From NCBI RefSeq assembly GCF_041361465.1, contig NZ_JBGKAC010000001.1:1364001-1428000 (forward strand): a DNA stretch of 64,000 nucleotides, in the 5' to 3' direction. This stretch comes from Halobaculum sp. MBLA0143 (GTDB lineage: Archaea > Halobacteriota > Halobacteria > Halobacteriales > Haloferacaceae). The notes beneath the pieces are model-generated. The model saw nothing but the letters and a program-made list of their open reading frames with translations, was not told the DNA's origin and made no database searches. Of the stretch, positions 43,811-52,096 are shown one piece after another; position 1 is the first letter of the stretch, and every line of letters starts with the position of its first letter. Made by a program: the position numbers and the translations under genes.

Positions 43811-44112
43811 GCTGCAGGATTCGAACCTCGGTCGCTCACTCCGTTCGCTCCCTGATTCGAATCCTTCGGCCCAGTTTCGACTCCTCACTCCGTTCGTCGT
43901 CGGAAACGTGGGCGCTGCAGGATTCGAACCTCGACTGCACACTCCGTTCGCTCCCTGATTCGAATCCTTCGGCCCAGTTTCGACTCCTCACTCCGTTCGT
44001 CGTCGGAAACGTGGGCGCTGCAGGATTCGAACCTCGATCGCACACTCCGTTCGCTCCCTGATTCGAATCCTTCGCGCTACCGTCTGTTCGTCGCTTCGCT
44101 CCTCGCAGAACG
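43811..44112. repeat. 103-bp tandem array built on the 3' end of tRNA-Arg
   Basis: Three units begin with GCTGCAGGATTCGAACC, the acceptor/T-arm end of the adjacent tRNA-Arg (as read on the top strand), at 43811, 43914 and 44017; the real tRNA supplies the fourth at 44118. Spacing is 103, 103 and 101 bases. Between tRNA fragments each unit has a spacer (CTCCGTTCGCTCCCTG, then TTCGACTCCTCACTCCG). Fragments lack the anticodon half, so they are not tRNA genes. They may be attachment-site footprints or an amplified tRNA-proximal sequence. Confidence 0.85.
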
Positions 44113-44188
44113 ATGGGCGCTGCAGGATTCGAACCCGCGGCAGCTTGGTCCGAAGCCAAGTACTCTGTCCAGACTGAGCTAAGCGCCC
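44113..44188 (-). tRNA. tRNA-Arg (anticodon TCG)
   Basis: The minus-strand cloverleaf has acceptor GGGCGCT/AGCGCCC, the D arm in TAGCTCAGTCTGGACAGAG, anticodon stem CTTGG/CCAAG with loop CTTCGGA (anticodon TCG) and T arm CGCGG-GTTCGAATCC. There is no intron. The upstream tract ATTGAAAAAGGGTG (44210-44223 on the top strand in reverse) is a plausible promoter. Confidence 0.92.
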
Positions 44189-44470
44189 TCACTCCCTCGT
44201 AGCGAGTCACCCTTTTTCAATCCCGCGGTTCGAGCCCGCGGCTCGCCCGACACATTCAGGTTTCGCGCCCGCCGAGTGCACAACATCGGTAGACAGAGAC
44301 CGACCCTCCCTCGGGGAGCCAGCCACCGACGACCCCGGGGTCGTCTATCGCCAAGCAAAAAGAATAATACTGGCTCACAGTATGAATGTGATAGTAGATG
44401 AGTTCCCCATCGGCGGTGTGGCGCTCGCACAGCCGGTCGGGAGCGGCGGAACCGTCGGAGGAGAACACGA
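44189..44470. other. Leader region of the RecA-like gene, with promoter and possible short ORFs
   Basis: CAAAAAGAATAATACT (44357-44372) is a strong TATA-like element, but it is about 100 bases from the downstream ATG at 44471, so the mRNA should have a leader. Two ATGs in the leader (44382 and 44398) open short frames. The one at 44398 encodes 26 residues and ends at 44478, overlapping the start of the main gene. Nothing else is identified. Confidence 0.4.
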
Positions 44471-45073
44471 ATGTATGAGGTAGGGCCGCTGGAGACGCAG
44501 ATCGAACCGGGGTCGAACGTCCTGATCTCTGGGCCGTCGATGACGGGCAAGCGCGACCTCGCCCTGGACATCCTGGGCGAGGGAACGGACGACGGCGAGG
44601 GAGCGATCTTCGTCACGACGAAGGACGGTGCAGACAGAGTGTTGGAGCTGTACGAACAACGGACGCCGTACGACGGCAAGCCGGTGGCGGTCGTCGACTG
44701 CGTCACCCGACAACAGGGCGGGAACGTGCGCGACGACGACCGTATCAAGTACGCCTCCTCCCCGGTCGACATGACGCGAATCGGGATCCAGCTGTCGGAG
44801 TTCCTGGAGGCGTTCTACCAGGAACGGAACATCCGACAGAATCGAGTGGCGCTCCACTCGCTTTCTACGTTGTTGATGTACTCCGACCTCCAGACTGTCT
44901 TCCGTTTCCTCCACGTGTTCACCGGTCGGATCCAGAGCGTCGACGGGCTCGGACTGTACGTCATCGACTCCACCGCCCACGACGACCAGACGATGAACAC
45001 GCTCAAGCAGCTGTTCGACGGCGTCGTCCGCACACACGAGGACGACCCGGTGGAAGTCCGTCTCGCGGAGTGA
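44471..45073 (+). CDS. RecA-superfamily ATPase-like protein (DUF7504 type)
   Basis: The 200-residue protein has a P-loop-like GPSMTGKRDL near residue 21, a strand VAVVDCVTRQ, and the segment HSLSTLLMYSDLQTVFRFLH typical of the haloarchaeal KaiC/RAD55-derived family that accompanies receiver/GAF sensor proteins. It probably acts in signalling rather than recombination. A frameshifted paralogue is present at 53248-53940. ATG at 44471 places the P-loop correctly. Confidence 0.7.
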   Translation: MYEVGPLETQIEPGSNVLISGPSMTGKRDLALDILGEGTDDGEGAIFVTTKDGADRVLELYEQRTPYDGKPVAVVDCVTRQQGGNVRDDDRIKYASSPVDMTRIGIQLSEFLEAFYQERNIRQNRVALHSLSTLLMYSDLQTVFRFLHVFTGRIQSVDGLGLYVIDSTAHDDQTMNTLKQLFDGVVRTHEDDPVEVRLAE

Positions 45074-45140
45074 CCCGGGTCCAGCGCGTCCGACACACAC
45101 CACCCGTTCGTTTACGCCCGTCGAGCGTCTGCGCTCGACT

Positions 45141-45563
45141 GTGCCAGTGACAGACGACGCCGGACTGCGAGAACTGCTCTCGGCCGACACGGTCGCCGTC
45201 GTCGGCTGTTCGACCACGCCCGGCAAGCCGGCACACGACGTGCCGCGGTACCTCCGGGAGCACGGCTACGAGGTGGTTCCGGTCAACCCGTACGCCGACG
45301 AGGTCTTCGGCGTTCCCGCGGCCGACGGGCTCGCGGACGTCGACCGCGAGGTCGCCCTCGTGAACGTGTTCCGTCCGAGCGAGGAGGTGCCGGGGATCGT
45401 CGACGACGTGCTCGCTCGTCGGGAGCGCGTCGGCGACGCGTGGGGGCTGTGGCTCCAGCTCGGGATCGAAGCCGGCGACGCGCTCGCACGCGCGGAGACC
45501 GCCGGGCTCCGGGCCACACAGGACCGGTGTCTGAAGGTGGAACACGGGCGGCTGATCGACTGA
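45141..45563 (+). CDS. CoA-binding (YccU-like Rossmann) protein
   Basis: The 140-residue CoA_binding-domain protein: TVAVVGCSTTPGKPAHDVPR, YLREHGYEVVPVNPYADEVF, NVFRPSEEVPGIVDDVL and the end ATQDRCLKVEHGRL, all typical. It binds CoA or a related nucleotide; the physiological role is unclear. The GTG start lies 67 bases after the RecA-like gene and 40 bases before the Nif3-like gene. Confidence 0.9.
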   Translation: MPVTDDAGLRELLSADTVAVVGCSTTPGKPAHDVPRYLREHGYEVVPVNPYADEVFGVPAADGLADVDREVALVNVFRPSEEVPGIVDDVLARRERVGDAWGLWLQLGIEAGDALARAETAGLRATQDRCLKVEHGRLID

Positions 45564-45603
45564 GACCGCGACGTACAAGCCGTCGCCGCCCGACGGTCTC
45601 GCC

Positions 45604-46383
45604 GTGCAACGCCAGACACTCGCGGACCGACTGGACGAGGAGCTCGACACGGGGGCGTACGCGGACGTAGACGCCAGCGCGAACGGGCTCCAGATCGCGG
45701 AGACGACGGCCACGCGCGAGATCGACCACGTCGCGTTCGCGGTCGACGCCGTGACGGCGACGGCGGAGGCGGCCGCCGACGCGGGCGCGGACCTGCTCGT
45801 GACCCACCACGGCGTCGTGTGGGGCGGGCTGGACCGCGTCACCGACCGCACGTACGACCGCGTGGCCGCGTTCACCGACCGGGATCTCGACTTGTACGTC
45901 TCACACCTCCCGTTGGACGGTCACCCAGAACACGGCAACGCCGCCGGCGTGGCGGACTGTCTGGGGCTGGAGGATCGCGAGCCGTTCGGGAGCCTCGGGC
46001 CGGAGACGATCGGACAGTTGGGTGTCGCGGGAGAGTCGTACACCACGGGGGAACTCACGGCGGTGTTGGAGTCGGAGCTGGACCACGACGGCGAAGGGGT
46101 CCAGGTGTTGGACTTCGGTCCCGAGGAGATCGAGACGGTCGCGGTCGTCACGGGCGCGGGCGGCGACTGGCTGGACGAGGCGGTCGTGGCCGGCGCGGAC
46201 GCGCTCGTCACCGGCGAAGGAGAGGGACGACTGTACCACGAGGCCCGCGAGTCGGGAATCTCCGTGTTCCTCGCCGGCCACTACGCGACGGAGACGTTCG
46301 GAGTCGCGGCGCTGGCAGAACTCGTCGCCGACTGGGACCGGGACCTGGAGACGACCGTGCTGTCGCACCCGACCGGGCTGTAG
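45604..46383 (+). CDS. Nif3-like dinuclear metal centre protein
   Basis: The 259-residue NIF3/YqfO-type protein carries SANGLQIAETT, the metal ligands in LLVTHHGVVWGG and YVSHLPLDGHPEHGNA, and VVTGAGGDWLDEA. Family members form hexameric toroids with two metals per subunit; they have been proposed as GTP cyclohydrolase I type 2 or as regulators, without consensus. GTG at 45604. It is co-directional with the deoxyhypusine synthase gene that starts 50 bases downstream. Confidence 0.9.
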   Translation: MQRQTLADRLDEELDTGAYADVDASANGLQIAETTATREIDHVAFAVDAVTATAEAAADAGADLLVTHHGVVWGGLDRVTDRTYDRVAAFTDRDLDLYVSHLPLDGHPEHGNAAGVADCLGLEDREPFGSLGPETIGQLGVAGESYTTGELTAVLESELDHDGEGVQVLDFGPEEIETVAVVTGAGGDWLDEAVVAGADALVTGEGEGRLYHEARESGISVFLAGHYATETFGVAALAELVADWDRDLETTVLSHPTGL

Positions 46384-46433
46384 CCGCCGGCCGCATCGTC
46401 GCGTTCAAGCCCGCCCCGGACGGACCCGGGAAC

Positions 46434-47633
46434 GTGACAGACGACACGGACGAGGCGGGGTACGAGCCGCCCGAGCGGGAGCTGTTCGAGGACGACCCGG
46501 TGGGGCACGCGACGGTCGCCGGCGGGATGACGGTCGCGGAGCTGGTGGCACAGTACGGCGACGCCGGGATCGGCGCCGCAGCCGTCCACGAGGCCACAGA
46601 CGTGACCGCCGAGATGCTGGGCGACGACGACTGCACCGTCTTCCTCTCGCTCGCGGGTGCGATGGTGCCGACTGGGATGCGCCGGATCGTCGCGGACCTG
46701 ATCCGCGACGGCTACGTCGACGCGCTCGTCACCACGGGCGCGAATCTCACCCACGACGCCATCGAGGCGATCGGCGGGAAACACCACCACGGAGAGGAAG
46801 GGCCGGGCCACGCCGCACAGTACGATCACGAGGGGCACGGACACGCCGGTGGCGAGGGTGGACGCGACCACGGCGAGGGTGAGCACGGCCACGATCACGG
46901 CGACAGTGAGCACGATCACGACGAGAGCGGCGAGCACGGGGCGGCCGACGACACGGACGGCGACGGAGACGGGGAGCCGTCGACGCTGCGGGACCACGAC
47001 GAACAGTTGCGCGCCGAGGAGGTCGACCGGATCTACAACGTCTACCTCCCGCAGGAACACTTCGCGCTGTTCGAAGACCACCTCCGCGAGGAGGTGTTCC
47101 CGCCGTTGGCGGAGGAGGGCACCGTCTCCATCGCTCGGCTGTGTGCGGAACTCGGCCGGGCGAACGCCGCGGTGAACGAGCAGGAGGGAATCGACGAGGG
47201 GCCGGGCGTCGCGGCTGCGGCCTACGAGGCGGACGTGCCGATCTACTGTCCGGCCGTGCAGGACTCCGTGCTGGGGCTCCAGGCGTGGATGTACACCCAG
47301 ACGAGCGACATGCGGCTGGACGCGACGGCGGACATGACACCGCTGACGGACCAGGCGTTCGACGCCGACGCCGCGGGCTGTCTGCTCGTCGGCGGGGGCG
47401 TCCCGAAGAACTTCACCCTCCAGACGATGCTCGTCACGCCGCGGGCGTACGACTACGCCGTCCAGATCACGATGGATCCGGAGGCGACCGGCGGGCTGTC
47501 GGGCGCGACGCTGGACGAAGCTCGCTCCTGGGGGAAACTGGAGGAGAATGCTCGAAACGCCTCCGTCTACGGCGACGCGACCGTGTTCCTCCCGTTGTTG
47601 GTGGCGGCCGCGAGAGAACGGATCGAAGGGTGA
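46434..47633 (+). CDS. dys: Deoxyhypusine synthase with large His-rich insertion
   Basis: The 399-residue enzyme transfers the aminobutyl group of spermidine (or agmatine, as proposed in haloarchaea) to a lysine of aIF5A. Evidence: VFLSLAGAMVPTGMRRIVAD, LVTTGANLTHDAIEAIGG, YCPAVQDSVLG and the active-site Lys368 in SWGKLEENARNASVYGDA. Between GGK116 and EEVDRIYNVYLPQEHF lies a 50-60 residue His/Asp/Glu/Gly-rich insertion (HHHGEEGPGH, HGHDHGDSEHDHDESGEHG). GTG at 46434. Confidence 0.93.
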   Translation: MTDDTDEAGYEPPERELFEDDPVGHATVAGGMTVAELVAQYGDAGIGAAAVHEATDVTAEMLGDDDCTVFLSLAGAMVPTGMRRIVADLIRDGYVDALVTTGANLTHDAIEAIGGKHHHGEEGPGHAAQYDHEGHGHAGGEGGRDHGEGEHGHDHGDSEHDHDESGEHGAADDTDGDGDGEPSTLRDHDEQLRAEEVDRIYNVYLPQEHFALFEDHLREEVFPPLAEEGTVSIARLCAELGRANAAVNEQEGIDEGPGVAAAAYEADVPIYCPAVQDSVLGLQAWMYTQTSDMRLDATADMTPLTDQAFDADAAGCLLVGGGVPKNFTLQTMLVTPRAYDYAVQITMDPEATGGLSGATLDEARSWGKLEENARNASVYGDATVFLPLLVAAARERIEG

Positions 47634-47750
47634 CGCCGGCGGACCGGACCGTGGGGTCGGTGGGTTCACCGCCGTGGACTCGGGTCCGAGGCGTCGTGTA
47701 CGCACCACGGCCCAGTACACCTAACCGTCCGTGGACGCTACCGACCGACG

Positions 47751-48110
47751 ATGTCGGAGAACGCCGACCGAGACGCCGGGAGACGAGGTGAGACTTCGCC
47801 CAGCGACGAGGCTGTCCTGTCGTACTTCGAGACCGGTCGGCCGTTCCGGACGGCACCTGAGGTCGCCGAGCGGTTCGACCTGGATCGGGCGACGGCTTCC
47901 GGACGGCTCGCTGAAATGGCGGCAGACGGTCACTTAGAGGAAGTCCGGCTCGGCGAGCAGACTGTCGTCTGGTGGCGACACACAGAGACGGGAGGCAGAG
48001 ACGGGTTCGACGAGAACGACCCGTTGTTCACTGCCGAGCCGTTCACCGCCGGTGAGTCGGTATCGGAGTCGGAGATCGACGACGTGCTCTACGGAGCCTC
48101 GGAGCTGTGA
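47751..48110 (+). CDS. Winged-helix antitoxin-like protein of a PIN-toxin pair
   Basis: A 119-residue protein with a winged helix (DEAVLSYFETGRPFRTAPEV, AERFDLDRATASGRLAEMAA) and an acidic C-terminal tail that could wrap a toxin (PFTAGESVSESEIDDVLYGA). Its stop overlaps the GTG of the PIN gene by four bases, the standard antitoxin-toxin arrangement. It probably autoregulates the operon. Confidence 0.75.
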   Translation: MSENADRDAGRRGETSPSDEAVLSYFETGRPFRTAPEVAERFDLDRATASGRLAEMAADGHLEEVRLGEQTVVWWRHTETGGRDGFDENDPLFTAEPFTAGESVSESEIDDVLYGASEL

Positions 48111-48562
48111 GCGGGCCCGCCAACACACCCCTGTTCGTGGACACTGGCGCTTTCTTCGCACACTTCACCGCCGACGCGGCGAGACACGACTCTGCACGGA
48201 CGACGATGGAGGCGATCCGAACTGGTGAGTTACGCTACAAGCCACTGTACACCACCGGGTACGTCCTCGGCGAACTGGCGACACTCATCGTCAGAAAGGT
48301 CGGCCACGACCAAGCACTCCGGGCGATCCGACGTGTCCGTGGTTCCGACGCCGTTCGCGTCCTCCATCCGGGCCGGGAGACCGTCGACGCCGTCGTGGAC
48401 GAGTTCGAACGGTTCGACGACCAACAGATCTCTTTCGTAGACCACGTGACAGCCGTCACGGCCGACGAGTACCACGTCGATCACGTGTTCGCGTTCGACG
48501 ACGACTTTCGGACGCTGGGGTTCACACTGGTCCCGGCCGATGTGCGGGTCCCGGAGTCGTGA
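48107..48562 (+). CDS. PIN-domain ribonuclease toxin (VapC-like)
   Basis: The 151-residue PIN protein has FVDTGAFFAHF (first catalytic Asp12), the middle acidic residue in GYVLGELATLIV, and a late cluster FVDHVTAVTADEYHVDHVFAF with FDDDF. Active-site acidic residues are all present, so it should be active as a Mg-dependent RNase. GTG at 48107, coupled to the upstream antitoxin gene. Compare the dead relative at 26268. Confidence 0.85.
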   Translation: MSGPANTPLFVDTGAFFAHFTADAARHDSARTTMEAIRTGELRYKPLYTTGYVLGELATLIVRKVGHDQALRAIRRVRGSDAVRVLHPGRETVDAVVDEFERFDDQQISFVDHVTAVTADEYHVDHVFAFDDDFRTLGFTLVPADVRVPES

Positions 48563-48678
48563 ACAGTCACTCTCAGAGACAGGTGGCAGCGTGGACGTGC
48601 AGGCCCACGTGCGCAGCGGGCTGTGAGCGACAGTGTGCCGACGACACGGATTGTCGACCGGCTCGCTGGCCTGCGTGC

Positions 48679-49926
48679 TCACAACACCAACAGGAACAAC
48701 GGGTACGAGCCGACGACGGCCAACGAGGGGGTGACGACCCACAGCACGGCGATCCGCTTTGCGGCCGCGGGGTCGAACAGACTCTCGGCGGCCAGCGTGT
48801 CGTCGTCCGGCTCTCCGATGTCGGGCACGGACGGCTCCCCGCCGTCGGGGGTCACCGGCGTCTCTCTCTCTGCCAGTTCGCCGACGGTCGGACTCGTCGG
48901 CGCGGCGTCGGGCTCGGCGGCCTTCAGCGACCCCGTCGACCCGGCGACCTCCGGCTTCGGCTCGGGCGAGGGGGTCGCCAGGTCCGTCAGCGTCGCCGCA
49001 CGACTCGCTCGGCCCCACCCGAGCCCGATGATACAACAGGTGGTCGAGACGGCGAGACTGGCGGGGATGCCCAGCGCCGACAGGACGGTGATGATCGTCC
49101 CGCCGACGACGGAGACGATCAGCGCGGCGAGGATCGGTAGTTCGGTGATGTCGTCCCCGACCGTGTCCAGCGTCCGGCGCGCGATGGTGAACCCGCCGAC
49201 GCCGAAGGCGGCGACGGCCAGCAGGACGCCCACGTCGACGGTCAGGGGGCCGCGGGCACCCACGAGCGGGGCTACGGCGTTCGCGGCGTTGGACGCCCCC
49301 GCGGAGAAGCCCATGTAACAGGCGATGGCGACGACCGCGAGCGATCCGGCGAGATCGCGGAGGGAGGCGTTGTTGTTGATCCGCGGGCGCGGGACGGCCC
49401 CAGAGCGGTCGAGTTGGACGAGGTGCCTGTCGAGGCGGGTGAACGCCACCTTCCGGTCGAGGTGCGGGTAGACGTACCGACCGATCACGGCGCCGGAGGC
49501 GAATCCGATCAACGGCGCGACGATCCACGCCGAGAGGATGGTGAACATCAGCGCCTCGTTCAGTGTCCCCGTGGCGAGCCCCAGGCCGACGATGGCGCCG
49601 ACGGCCGTCATCGACGTGGACGCCGGGACGCCGTAGAGGTTCGAGATCAACAACGCGAGGCCGGTGAAGAAGAGGACGCCGACGCTGGCGAGCGGCGAGA
49701 ACTGCGTCGCCGGGACGATGCTACTACTCATCGTGTCGATCACGTTCCGGCCGACCGTCCACGCCCCGACGAGCGCGAACACGGTGAACAACGCCGCCGC
49801 GGTGGCCTTCCTGACCAGTCGCCCGCCGACTGCCGGGCCGAAGGCGACGCCCGTCGACGAGCCGCCGATGTTGAACCCCACGAACACCGCGACCGCGATT
49901 CCGATCGCCCCCAGTACTGTCAGCAT
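48679..49926 (-). CDS. pitA: Inorganic phosphate transporter, PiT family
   Basis: A 415-residue membrane protein with ~10 helices and the duplicated PiT signature: VAVFVGFNIGGSSTGVAFGP in the N-half (variant of GxNDxAN) and YMGFSAGASNAANAVAPLVG in the C-half. A long acidic cytoplasmic loop (about 310-385) precedes the last helix. It couples phosphate uptake to Na+ or H+. ATG at 49926 (MLTVLGAIGIA) starts right at the first helix; the preceding open frame has no membrane or family signal. A TATA-like ACAGACTTTTGAC lies upstream. Confidence 0.88.
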   Translation of the reverse strand: MLTVLGAIGIAVAVFVGFNIGGSSTGVAFGPAVGGRLVRKATAAALFTVFALVGAWTVGRNVIDTMSSSIVPATQFSPLASVGVLFFTGLALLISNLYGVPASTSMTAVGAIVGLGLATGTLNEALMFTILSAWIVAPLIGFASGAVIGRYVYPHLDRKVAFTRLDRHLVQLDRSGAVPRPRINNNASLRDLAGSLAVVAIACYMGFSAGASNAANAVAPLVGARGPLTVDVGVLLAVAAFGVGGFTIARRTLDTVGDDITELPILAALIVSVVGGTIITVLSALGIPASLAVSTTCCIIGLGWGRASRAATLTDLATPSPEPKPEVAGSTGSLKAAEPDAAPTSPTVGELAERETPVTPDGGEPSVPDIGEPDDDTLAAESLFDPAAAKRIAVLWVVTPSLAVVGSYPLFLLVL

Positions 49927-50456
49927 GTGGATATCGTCCGAGAGCGCCTGACAGTCAAAAGTCTGTTTGTCGGGTTGCCGCGGGACGGACGGGGCGGGCG
50001 GTTCGACGCGTGCACGGTCGGTCGAGACGCCGACCGGCACCCGGGCACCGGTGCCGGGAGGACGCACTTCGAGGGCACGGTGTGCTCGACAGTTACGCGG
50101 GGGACACTCTGGCCGTCGTCTCGGGGGCACTCCTCGGGTCGTGCGGTGTCTCTCCCCAGCGCCAACGACAACACACTTCTCTCCGAAGCCGTACCACACG
50201 GACGGCCGATGACGAGGCGCCGGGCCGAACCGGCTGGCACCCGGTGACGACGAGCCCTATGAGTGCCGAGGCCGAACTACCACCGACGCTCCGTCACTGC
50301 CGCTCTGTAGAACCCGACGCAGTAGCCTCCCGGAGATCAACCCGAGGATCGCACCGTTCCGTTCCGTCGAGACGGCCCTCACAGCCGTTCGTAACACTGT
50401 CACAGCATTTGAGACAATTACACAGGGTTACTTTCGACGAGTGACACGGAGCAGAC
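49927..50456. other. Intergenic region with a direct-repeat copy and promoter
   Basis: These 530 bases contain no supported gene. They hold the pit promoter (near 49950-49965), the first copy of the ~88-base direct repeat (50198-50285) with the start of an ORF (MSAEAELPP) that lacks family features, and an A/T-rich promoter-like tract TTTGAGACAATTACACAGGG (50408-50427) ahead of the oxidoreductase pseudogene. Confidence 0.5.
50198..50285 (+). repeat. Left copy of ~88-bp direct repeat
   Basis: Begins ACGGACGGCCGATGACGAGG and includes CTATGAGTGCCGAGG. A copy of roughly 78% identity is at 51857-51945 in the same orientation, 1.66 kb away, on the other side of the FAD oxidoreductase pseudogene. 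Both copies contain an ATG-AGT-GC start-like context, so they may be duplicated 5' ends of a gene. Confidence 0.75.
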
Positions 50457-51808
50457 GTGACGCTCGCTGCCGTTCCGAAGTACGATCCGAGTCGAGCAGA
50501 CAGGAGATCGCGCGGTCGTCGGCGGCGGGAGTGTGGCCGGGTTGTTGGCGGCCCGGGTTCTCGCGGACGCCTACGAGACGGTCGTAGTGTTGGAGCGTGA
50601 CCCGTTGCCGGACGAGCGGGTCGCTCGCCGCGGAGTTCCGCAGTCGACACACGCACACGCGATGATGGAGGCTGGGCGTGCGACGCTGGAGGCGTTGTTC
50701 CCCGGCTACTGCGAGGAGGTGTCGGAGGCCGGTGCCGTCGTGATCGACATGGGAGTGAGTTCCGACAGTACGAACACGGCGGGAAGATCACCGACACGCC
50801 GTCGGAACTGCCGATGTACTGCGGGAGCAGGCTGTGTTCGAGCAGATCGTCCGCCGACGGATGCGAGACGACAACCGGGTGCGGCTCCAGGGTGACACCC
50901 ACGTCACCGGCTACCTGACTGACGAGGCGGCCGAGACCGTCACCGGCGTGTCCTGCGTCGAGAACGGCGACAGTCGGGAGCTCGCGGCCGATCTCGTCGT
51001 GGACGCGACCGGCCGAACGTCTCGAACGCCCGACTGGCTCGACGACCACGGCTACGAGTCACCGTCCGCCGAGGAGGTGTCGGTCGACCTCGCGTACACG
51101 ACCGCGGTCGTCGAGCGCCCGCCGGAGGCTCACCGCGTCGTCACGCTGGCGCCGGCGGCGCCGGACCCTCGGGGCGGGACGGCCGTCCCGATCGAGGACG
51201 ATCGCTGGATCGTCACCCTGTTCGGACTCCACGGCGAGCACGCCCCGACGGACCCCGAGGGGTTTGAGGCGTACGCCGACAATCTCTCGGAGCCCGACAT
51301 CGCGCAGATCCTGTTGAACCACTCTTACGCCACCGACGAGATCCAGAAGTACCCCTTCCCCGCGAGCCTCCGACGGCGGTACGAACAGCTCGATCGGTTC
51401 CCCGACGGGCTGGCCTTCACCGGCGACGCCGTCGCCAGTTTCAACCCGATCTACGGGCGGGGGATGTCCGTGGCCGCGCTGGACGCGATGCAGCTCCACA
51501 GCGTGCTGGCGGACGGCGAGCGGTCGGGGCTCGCACTCGACTTCTTCGACGGCGTCGCAGAGGTCGTCGACACCGCCTGGCGGATGGCCGTCGGCTCCGA
51601 CTTCGACTTCGACCGGACGAGTGGCACCAAGCCGACCGGGACGGACCTGTTCAACCGCTACACCGCTGCCGTCATGGAGGCGACACACTCCGACCCCGTC
51701 GTCGCAGAGCAGTTCTACCGCGTGATGCGGATGGAACAGCCGCCGACGAAACTGCTCCGACCGCAGATCGCCGCGCGGGTGACCGCGCGGAGTGTGCTCG
51801 GGTTGTGA
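50457..51808 (+). pseudogene. FAD-dependent oxidoreductase (geranylgeranyl-reductase-like fold), frameshifted
   Basis: Fragments in three frames reconstruct one flavoprotein: TLAAVPKYDPSR, then DRAVVGGGSVAGLLAARVL (FAD Rossmann motif), HAHAMMEAGRATLEALFPGY, then EFRQYEHGGKITDTPSELPM, then from about 50834 FEQIVRRRMRDD through DLVVDATGRTSRTPDWL and FTGDAVASFNPIYGRGM (second FAD motif) to the end. At least three frameshifts lie in the first 400 bases, while the last 325 codons are open. It is therefore a recent pseudogene, unless translation starts internally at 50834 without the dinucleotide-binding domain. Confidence 0.8.
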
Positions 51809-51856
51809 GTTCAGTCGTCCGGGGCGGTGGCGCACTTGCCTGCGGCGTTGCTTCCT

Positions 51857-51945
51857 ACGGACGGCCGATGACGAGGCGTCGGGTTGAGCCGGCCGGTAGC
51901 CGGCCGCGACGAGTTCTATGAGTGCTGAGGTCAGTGAACCACCAA
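51857..51945 (+). repeat. Right copy of ~88-bp direct repeat
   Basis: Matches 50198-50285, starting ACGGACGGCCGATGACGAGG and including TTCTATGAGTGCTGAGG. It is followed within ten bases by a strong TATA-like ATTTATAAACTA (51952-51963) that is absent after the left copy. Confidence 0.75.
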
Positions 51946-52025
51946 TGGATTTATAAACTACGGGCCCGAACATTAGGTAAGACACGGTGCTCTGGGAGGA
52001 GGGCAAAAGACGGGAACATGGACTC

Positions 52026-52050
52026 GCAGGTTCGATTCCTGCTGGGGGCA
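52026..52050 (+). pseudogene. tRNA 3'-end fragment (T arm and acceptor strand only)
   Basis: GCAGG-TTCGATT-CCTGC forms a perfect T arm followed by TGGGGGC and a discriminator A. No matching 5' acceptor strand (GCCCCCA), D arm or anticodon arm is present upstream, so it is not a functional tRNA. Such lone 3' ends are typical footprints of tRNA-targeted integration. The parent tRNA is not in the window. Confidence 0.6.
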
Positions 52051-52096
52051 TGGTAACAGTGGACTGGAGAGTACCGTTTTACACACCCTCCAAACC

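Noticed and set aside
43811-44112. CRISPR array
   Set aside because: The spacing is regular, but units are full 103-bp tandem repeats with near-identical spacers and derive from a tRNA; no cas genes are present.
43836-44210. Minus-strand ORF over the tRNA-Arg and repeats
   Set aside because: Its repeats (RGSNPAAPTFPTTNGVRSRN) are translations of the tRNA 3'-end array, not a protein.
51059-52051. Long minus-strand ORF starting MPPAGIEPASP
   Set aside because: The N-terminus is the reverse translation of a tRNA 3' end, a well-known spurious ORF start, and the rest is antisense to the FAD oxidoreductase.
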